DNA of 64,000 bases. Source: Bacillus sp. M6-12 (lineage in GTDB: Bacteria > Bacillota > Bacilli > Bacillales > DSM-1321). A program made the translations under genes and the position numbers. Positions 63,625-64,000 of the stretch are shown here, piece by piece. Location of the stretch: NCBI RefSeq assembly GCF_002860285.1, contig NZ_PGVF01000025.1:1-64000 (forward strand). Reading direction: 5' to 3'. Below the pieces are notes generated by a model, which made no database searches, was not told the DNA's origin, and saw nothing but the letters and a program-made list of their open reading frames with translations. How positions within the stretch are numbered: the first letter of the stretch is position 1; the number at the start of each line of letters is the position of its first letter.

Positions 63625-64000
63625 ATGGCTAAGGAAAGTTCATTTGACATTGTATCTAAGGTAGATTTTGCAGAAGTAACTAATGCGGTATCACAGGCTC
63701 TTAAAGAGATTAAGACCCGTTATGACTTTAAAGGCAGCAAAAGTGATATTACGCTTGATAAAGAAGAACTTGTTCTGCTTTCTGATGATGAATTCAAGCT
63801 TGATCAGCTAAAGGATGTGCTGATCAGCAAGCTCATTAAGCGCGGAGTGCCGGTAAAAAACCTCGATTATGCAAAAATTGAGGGTGCTTCAGGCGGTACA
63901 GTTAGGCAAAGGGCCAAGCTGATTCAGGGAATTGACAAAGAAAACGCCAAAAAGATTAACACGATCATTAAGAATAGCGGACTGAAAGTAAAGACCCAGG
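63625..64000 (+). CDS. yitK: YajQ family nucleotide-binding protein (YitK), partial, runs off right edge
   Basis: 125 codons from ATG 63625 (TTGGAGGTAACG site) reach the window end. [33 protein letters not shown] near 33-45 and [20 protein letters not shown] near 92-111 are features of the YajQ/UPF0234 family (about 163 residues), two ferredoxin-like lobes that bind nucleotides, with cyclic di-GMP binding reported in some. B. subtilis yitK is the orthologue. Confidence 0.93.
   Translation, partial: MAKESSFDIVSKVDFAEVTNAVSQALKEIKTRYDFKGSKSDITLDKEELVLLSDDEFKLDQLKDVLISKLIKRGVPVKNLDYAKIEGASGGTVRQRAKLIQGIDKENAKKINTIIKNSGLKVKTQ

Overview
The window looks like a low-GC, spore-forming Firmicute of the family Bacillaceae (Bacillus, Mesobacillus or Cytobacillus type). 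Gene starts carry strong AGGAGG-like ribosome sites with many TTG and GTG starts. The order argC-argJ-argB-argD-carA-carB-argF ... med-comZ-yjzB-fabH-fabF-yjaZ ... oppABCDF-spx-mecA-coiA-pepF-yizD-yjbH-yjbI-yjbJ-yjbK-yjbL-yjbM-ppnK-yjbO-prpE-mgtE-fabI matches the B. subtilis yja/yjb region, and yitK-yitS-yitT-yitU-yitV-yitW adjoins it. There are no rRNA, tRNA, CRISPR, prophage or transposase genes that I can see. It is a chromosomal backbone segment.

Layout, left to right. 1-1432 (minus) is the open end of a very long, low-complexity Glu/Ala/Lys/Arg repeat protein whose N-terminus and position suggest a CotO-like spore coat protein. 1.6-6.6 kb holds an oligoendopeptidase F, a metallo-beta-lactamase fold hydrolase, fabI with a FapR operator and a GNAT acetyltransferase. 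7-16.2 kb holds mgtE, prpE, the yjbO/ppnK/yjbM block (pseudouridine synthase, NAD kinase, small alarmone synthetase), yjbL, yjbK, yjbJ, truncated haemoglobin yjbI, spxH and yizD. 16.3-25 kb holds a second pepF, coiA, cardiolipin synthase, mecA, spx, a small membrane protein and a secreted DUF4015-type glycosidase. 25.2-31.1 kb is the oppABCDF oligopeptide transporter under a CodY-like site. 31.4-35.1 kb holds a DUF3899 protein, trpS, yjbA and yjaZ. 35.3-44.5 kb holds fabF-fabH (FapR operator), yjzB, comZ-med, yjaV, yjaU, yjzD, clpB (CtsR operator) and yjzC. 44.6-54.2 kb is the complete arginine operon argCJBD-carAB-argF with ARG boxes.

54.3-58.5 kb is a decaying anaerobic-respiration island: an intact Fnr with its C-terminal cysteine cluster, moaA, a YwiC-like remnant, a second Fnr gene broken by one TAG codon, and a gutted radical SAM/SPASM gene that still has a perfect Fnr-type promoter. 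58.6-64 kb is the yitW/yitV/yitU/yitT/yitS/yitK group; it includes a KGG-repeat stress protein with a SigmaB-like promoter, and the DegV gene yitS is broken by an internal deletion.

Functional theme: ClpXP/ClpC adaptors (SpxH, MecA), their client Spx, peptide import (Opp), peptidases (two PepF) and competence factors (CoiA, Med, ComZ) lie close together, beside fatty-acid (FabI/FabF/FabH) and arginine biosynthesis.

Less expected items are the coat-protein-like repeat gene, a three-copy dispersed intergenic element with a conserved fold in the minus-strand sense (19.5, 25.1 and 35.2 kb), perfect Fnr-type palindromes at 15.85 and 58.45 kb, and the cluster of recently broken genes.
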